Of a DNA stretch of 64,000 nt, positions 60,807 through 64,000 are shown one piece after another. The stretch comes from Undibacterium cyanobacteriorum (GTDB lineage Bacteria; Pseudomonadota; Gammaproteobacteria; Burkholderiales; Burkholderiaceae_D), in contig NZ_CP133720.1 of NCBI RefSeq assembly GCF_031326225.1, positions 3,720,001 through 3,784,000 of the forward strand, read 5' to 3'. The translations under genes were made by a program, and so were the position numbers. The stretch's first letter is position 1, and each line of letters starts with the position of its first letter. The notes under the pieces are model-generated. The model made no database searches. It worked only from the letters and a program-made list of their open reading frames with translations, and had not been told where the DNA came from.

Positions 60807-61684
60807 TGATTTCTTCCTTTACCCGGGCCGCGCCCGCACTACGTCGCACCACACGATCTTGCTTATTGATCGGGGTCTTGGCACTCAGTAGTTTGCTCAG
60901 TGCTTGCGTTAGCACGGGCTTTAATCTGAATCAAATCGATACTCGCGTCAGCGCCAAAGCACAAGAGAGCCGCGTACGCTTTTTGATTTTGCATTACACC
61001 GCGCTCGATCATGACAAGTCGCTCAAGGTCTTGAGTGAACAAGCGGTCAGCGCCCACTATTTGGTCAGTAATGAAGACAAACCACGCGTCTATCAATTGG
61101 TCGATGAAAACAAGATGGCGTATCACGCTGGCCTCAGTAGCTGGAAGAACTATACCGCCTTGAATGCCAGTTCGATTGGCATCGAGATCGTCAACTTCGG
61201 CTTCGAGGAAACGCCTGACGGCAAACGCTTCTTTGCTTTCCCATCGCAACAAATCGATGCCGTCATCATGCTCGCCAAAGATATCGCGGCGCGCCATCAA
61301 ATCAAACCAGAGTTTGTACTCGGTCATTCGGACATCGCACCACAACGCAAGAGCGACCCTGGCCCTTACTTCCCATGGAAACGTTTTGCTGAGGCGGGAT
61401 TGATTTTGTGGCCCGACGAACAATTAGTGGCGCAACAGAAAGCACTCTTCGAAGCACAACTTCCTGATGTCACGTGGATGCAAAAGAAACTGGCGGAATT
61501 TGGCTACGCTACACCGCAAACCGGCAAGCTCGATCCAGAAACCAAGAACGTGATCACAGCTTTCCAAATGCGTTATCGCCCTAATCTGTTTGATGGCAAT
61601 ATCGATGCGGAGACCGCCGCCATGCTAGAGGTGTTGACGCGCAAAGCGCCGCAGCCGGCGAGCACAGCGGGAGCGAAGCCATGA
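60803..61684 (+). CDS. N-acetylmuramoyl-L-alanine amidase lipoprotein (AmiD-like)
   Basis: A 293-aa outer-membrane-type lipoprotein with lipobox LSAC (C35). The amidase_2 domain holds zinc ligands in FLILHYTA, and in VLGHSDIAPQRKSDPGPYFP (His and Asp). A C-terminal peptidoglycan-binding helical domain (QKKLAEFGYATPQTGKLDPE) follows. It cuts the MurNAc-L-Ala amide, including in anhydromuropeptides. It starts in an ATGA overlap with the kinase gene and ends in an ATGA overlap with the permease gene. Confidence 0.92.
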   Translation: MMISSFTRAAPALRRTTRSCLLIGVLALSSLLSACVSTGFNLNQIDTRVSAKAQESRVRFLILHYTALDHDKSLKVLSEQAVSAHYLVSNEDKPRVYQLVDENKMAYHAGLSSWKNYTALNASSIGIEIVNFGFEETPDGKRFFAFPSQQIDAVIMLAKDIAARHQIKPEFVLGHSDIAPQRKSDPGPYFPWKRFAEAGLILWPDEQLVAQQKALFEAQLPDVTWMQKKLAEFGYATPQTGKLDPETKNVITAFQMRYRPNLFDGNIDAETAAMLEVLTRKAPQPASTAGAKP

Positions 61685-63003
61685 GCACAAAGCAAACAGA
61701 GCAAGCTGCGCTAGTTACGAAATCGCGCCACGGTTTGTGGTGGGTGCCGAGCTTGGCTTTTCTCGGGGCGATTCCTTTTATCGTGGCACAAAGCTTGTCG
61801 AGCGTACTGTATAAAAATCTCGGTGTCTCGAATGCCGAAATTACTTTCTATACCAGCTTGCTGTACTTGCCTTGGGTGATCAAACCCTTGTGGTCACCGC
61901 TGGTGGATATTTTTAAGACCAAACGCTTTTGGGTCATCCTCACGCAGATGTTGATCGGTGCCAGCTTATTCGCCTTGTCACTGAGCCTACACACTTCGCA
62001 TTTTTTCTTTATCAGCTTAGCCGTGTTGTGGTTGATCGCATTCGCCTCGTCCACTCATGATGTGGCTGCAGATGGTTTTTATATGCTCGGTTTGGCACCG
62101 TCTGAACGCGCCAGCTTTATCGGTGTGCGGAGCATGTTTTATCGTATCGCGAATGTCATCGGCGGTGGCATTCCGACCTTGGCCTCTGATAGTTTATTCA
62201 CTTATACCGGCAGTTGGGCGGCAACCTGGACCATCGTGTTTCAAGTGCTGGCTTTTATCTTGATCGCCTTAGCCTTGTATCATTTGTGGGCCTTACCGAA
62301 ACCGGCTGACGATAAGAGCATCCTAGAAGTGCACGGTAAACAAGTCAGCCTTGACGAAGTCATGCGCGAATTTTTTGCTACCTTCCGTGCCTTCTTCGCT
62401 AAGAAAGACATCGGCATCGCGCTCGCGTTTATTTTGCTGTTCCGTTTGGGCGAATCACAAGCGTTGAAAGTGGTGAGTTTGTTTATGCTTGATCCGCGCG
62501 CGAAAGGCGGTCTGGGATTGTCGAATCACGATTTTGGCTTGGCCTATAGCATCGTCGGCATCAGCTTCTTGACGCTTGGTGGTTTGCTCGGCGGCTGGTT
62601 AATTTCGCGGTTTGGTTTGCGCAAAATGTTATGGCCAATGATGGCGGCGGTGCATCTACCGAATCTTGCTTTTCTGTTTTTGGCCTATGCGCAACCTGAG
62701 AGTTTAAGCGTCATTGCCGCTGCGCTGGCAGTCGAGCAATTTGGGTATGGTTTTGGCTTTACAGCCTTCTTAATGATCTTGATGATGATCGCCGACGGCC
62801 CACTCAAAACCTCACACTATGCCTTGTGCACGGGCTTCATGGCGGCAGGCATGATGATTCCGGGTATGTTTAGCGGCATGCTGTCGAACTACTTTGGCTA
62901 TCCCCATTTCTTCCTGTGGGTTTGTGTGTGCACCATCCCAGGCTTTATATTGACGGCGTGGATTAAAGTGGATGCCGACTACGGCAAAAAAGAAACACAG
63001 TAA
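61681..63003 (+). CDS. ampG: AmpG-like muropeptide permease (MFS)
   Basis: A 440-aa major facilitator protein with twelve hydrophobic segments. SLLYLPWVIKPLWSPLVD and STHDVAADGFYMLGL are the AmpG-family signatures of loop 2-3 and TM5, and FRLGESQALKVVSLFML follows the central loop. AmpG imports GlcNAc-anhydromuropeptides into the cytoplasm. The context, translationally coupled to an amidase and a sugar kinase gene, matches murein recycling. Confidence 0.85.
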   Translation: MSTKQTEQAALVTKSRHGLWWVPSLAFLGAIPFIVAQSLSSVLYKNLGVSNAEITFYTSLLYLPWVIKPLWSPLVDIFKTKRFWVILTQMLIGASLFALSLSLHTSHFFFISLAVLWLIAFASSTHDVAADGFYMLGLAPSERASFIGVRSMFYRIANVIGGGIPTLASDSLFTYTGSWAATWTIVFQVLAFILIALALYHLWALPKPADDKSILEVHGKQVSLDEVMREFFATFRAFFAKKDIGIALAFILLFRLGESQALKVVSLFMLDPRAKGGLGLSNHDFGLAYSIVGISFLTLGGLLGGWLISRFGLRKMLWPMMAAVHLPNLAFLFLAYAQPESLSVIAAALAVEQFGYGFGFTAFLMILMMIADGPLKTSHYALCTGFMAAGMMIPGMFSGMLSNYFGYPHFFLWVCVCTIPGFILTAWIKVDADYGKKETQ

Positions 63004-63060
63004 ATCCTTAAAACAAAAGTCAGATCAGAACAAAACCAACAATTCTTAAAAGACGACACC

Positions 63061-64000
63061 ATGGCACTCAATTACATCTGGATCGGTTTCTTCATCGTCG
63101 GCTTCATCGCTGCCTTGGCTCAATGGCTGTTCTTTGGTGACACCGAAGTCTTCAAGCGCATCATGGACGGCACTTTCGATTCGGCGCGCGTCGGCGTAAT
63201 GGAAATTGCCTTGCCTCTCGCAGGCGTGATGACGCTGTGGCTGGGCATTATGAATATCGGTGAGAAAGCGGGTGCGATCGACTGGCTCGCCAAGATCATC
63301 GCGCCCTTCTTTCAGCGTATTTTCCCCGGCGTGCCGAAAGATCATCCGGCCAATGGTCATATGGTGATGAATTTCTCGGCGAATCTTTTAGGTCTCGATA
63401 ATGCGGCGACGCCATTTGGATTAAAAGCCATGGAGAGCTTGCAAACCCTCAATCCCAATAAGGATGAAGCCAGCGATGCGCAGATTATGTTTTTGGTGTT
63501 GCATACCTCGGGACTGACTTTAATTCCCCTCGCGATCATGGCGCAACGCGCAGTGTTGGGGGCGGCAGATCCTTCGGATATTTTTATTCCTTGTATGATC
63601 GCGACCTATGTCGCCACCATGGTCGGCCTCGTGGCGGTCGCAATTCGCCAGCGAATCAATTTGCTCAATCGTGTTGTCATGGGATGGCTAGGCGGCATTA
63701 CTGGCTTCATTATTTTCTTGGTGTGGTACCTCAGCCAATGTCTCACGCGTACCGAGCTAGAGGTATTTTCAAAACTGACAGCGAATCTTCTACTGTTCTC
63801 CATCATCATCGCGTTCTTAGTCGGCGGTATGCGCAAGAAAGTGAACGTGTATGAAGCCTTCATCGAGGGAGCTAAAGGCGGCATCACGACTTCGATCACC
63901 ATCATGCCTTACTTGGTTGGCATGTTGGTCGCCATCGGTGTGTTACGCAATTCTGGCGTGCTGGGTATGATTGTGTCAGGCTTCACATGGTTCTTTACGC
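63061..64000 (+). CDS. Nucleoside-recognition (Gate) domain membrane protein, SpmA/SpmB-like (3' end outside window)
   Basis: The first 313 codons of a membrane protein. LPLAGVMTLWLGIMNIGEKA and NFSANLLGLDNAATPFGLKA are typical SpmA sequences; a second set of helices begins near residue 220 (FIIFLVWYLSQ), and IEGAKGGITTSITIMPYLVG is a SpmB-like block. In many Proteobacteria SpmA and SpmB are fused into one protein of about 410 aa; its function outside spore formers is not known. It lies 57 bp after ampG and is probably in the same operon. Confidence 0.85.
   Translation, partial: MALNYIWIGFFIVGFIAALAQWLFFGDTEVFKRIMDGTFDSARVGVMEIALPLAGVMTLWLGIMNIGEKAGAIDWLAKIIAPFFQRIFPGVPKDHPANGHMVMNFSANLLGLDNAATPFGLKAMESLQTLNPNKDEASDAQIMFLVLHTSGLTLIPLAIMAQRAVLGAADPSDIFIPCMIATYVATMVGLVAVAIRQRINLLNRVVMGWLGGITGFIIFLVWYLSQCLTRTELEVFSKLTANLLLFSIIIAFLVGGMRKKVNVYEAFIEGAKGGITTSITIMPYLVGMLVAIGVLRNSGVLGMIVSGFTWFFT

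Overview
The window reads as chromosomal DNA of a Gram-negative betaproteobacterium, most likely Burkholderiales/Oxalobacteraceae (an Undibacterium-like organism is my best guess). The guess rests on protein style, moderate GC, the two-subunit glyQ-glyS glycyl-tRNA synthetase, a heptose phosphatase (LPS), lipoproteins, and REP-like palindromes. No rRNA, tRNA, CRISPR array, integrase gene or replication origin was seen.

Left part (1-31.7 kb, core-like): secreted glycosidases (GH2 beta-mannosidase, cut by the window edge, and GH20 beta-hexosaminidase), a Spy/CpxP-like periplasmic protein, and a very large hybrid histidine kinase (CHASE, six PAS, GAF, HisKA, HATPase, pseudo-receiver, receiver, Hpt) with a single-domain response regulator. 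Next comes a secreted S53 (sedolisin) protease lipoprotein with Ig-like repeats whose leader carries a clear cyclic-di-GMP-I (GEMM) riboswitch. Then follow an M50 membrane protease, an S9 peptidase, a seven-copy 104-bp tandem repeat abutting a DEDD exonuclease, envelope proteins, a cytochrome c, glyQS, a 414-bp tandem repeat built from REP-like palindromes, gmhB and a lysophospholipid acyltransferase.

Middle part (31.7-39.6 kb): a YgjP-type metalloprotease, an AraC regulator, a transglutaminase-like protein, and a three-gene BlaI/M56 regulatory operon. That operon pairs an alpha/beta hydrolase with a BlaI repressor and a BlaR1-like membrane metalloprotease. The protease's C-terminal domain is HEAT repeats instead of a penicillin-binding domain. 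Two adjacent dyads overlap the operon promoter and look like the BlaI operators. Mpo1-like and fatty acid hydroxylase membrane enzymes follow.

Accessory part (39.6-58.6 kb): about twenty short, mostly unrecognised genes, nearly all on the minus strand. Among them are a macro-domain protein, an Imm50-like protein, a 2OG-Fe(II) oxygenase, a metallophosphoesterase, a GNAT acetyltransferase, small membrane proteins, a GMC oxidoreductase and a RAYT transposase. From about 46.2 to 58.1 kb many genes are separated by attC-like sites, several with the gene's stop codon inside the RYYYAAC core. I read this as an integron cassette array with no integrase in view (a CALIN). It also holds decayed gene copies, IS1182- and IS110-type transposase remnants, and a duplicated 3' end of the adjacent AstE-like gene.

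Right part (58.6-64 kb): an AstE/M14-like zinc deacylase diverges from a translationally coupled murein-recycling operon (BadF/BcrA-type sugar kinase, AmiD-like amidase lipoprotein, AmpG-like permease). A nucleoside-recognition (SpmAB-like) membrane protein follows and runs off the edge. With the GH20 enzyme at the left end, this suggests an organism that turns over and salvages amino-sugar polymers.
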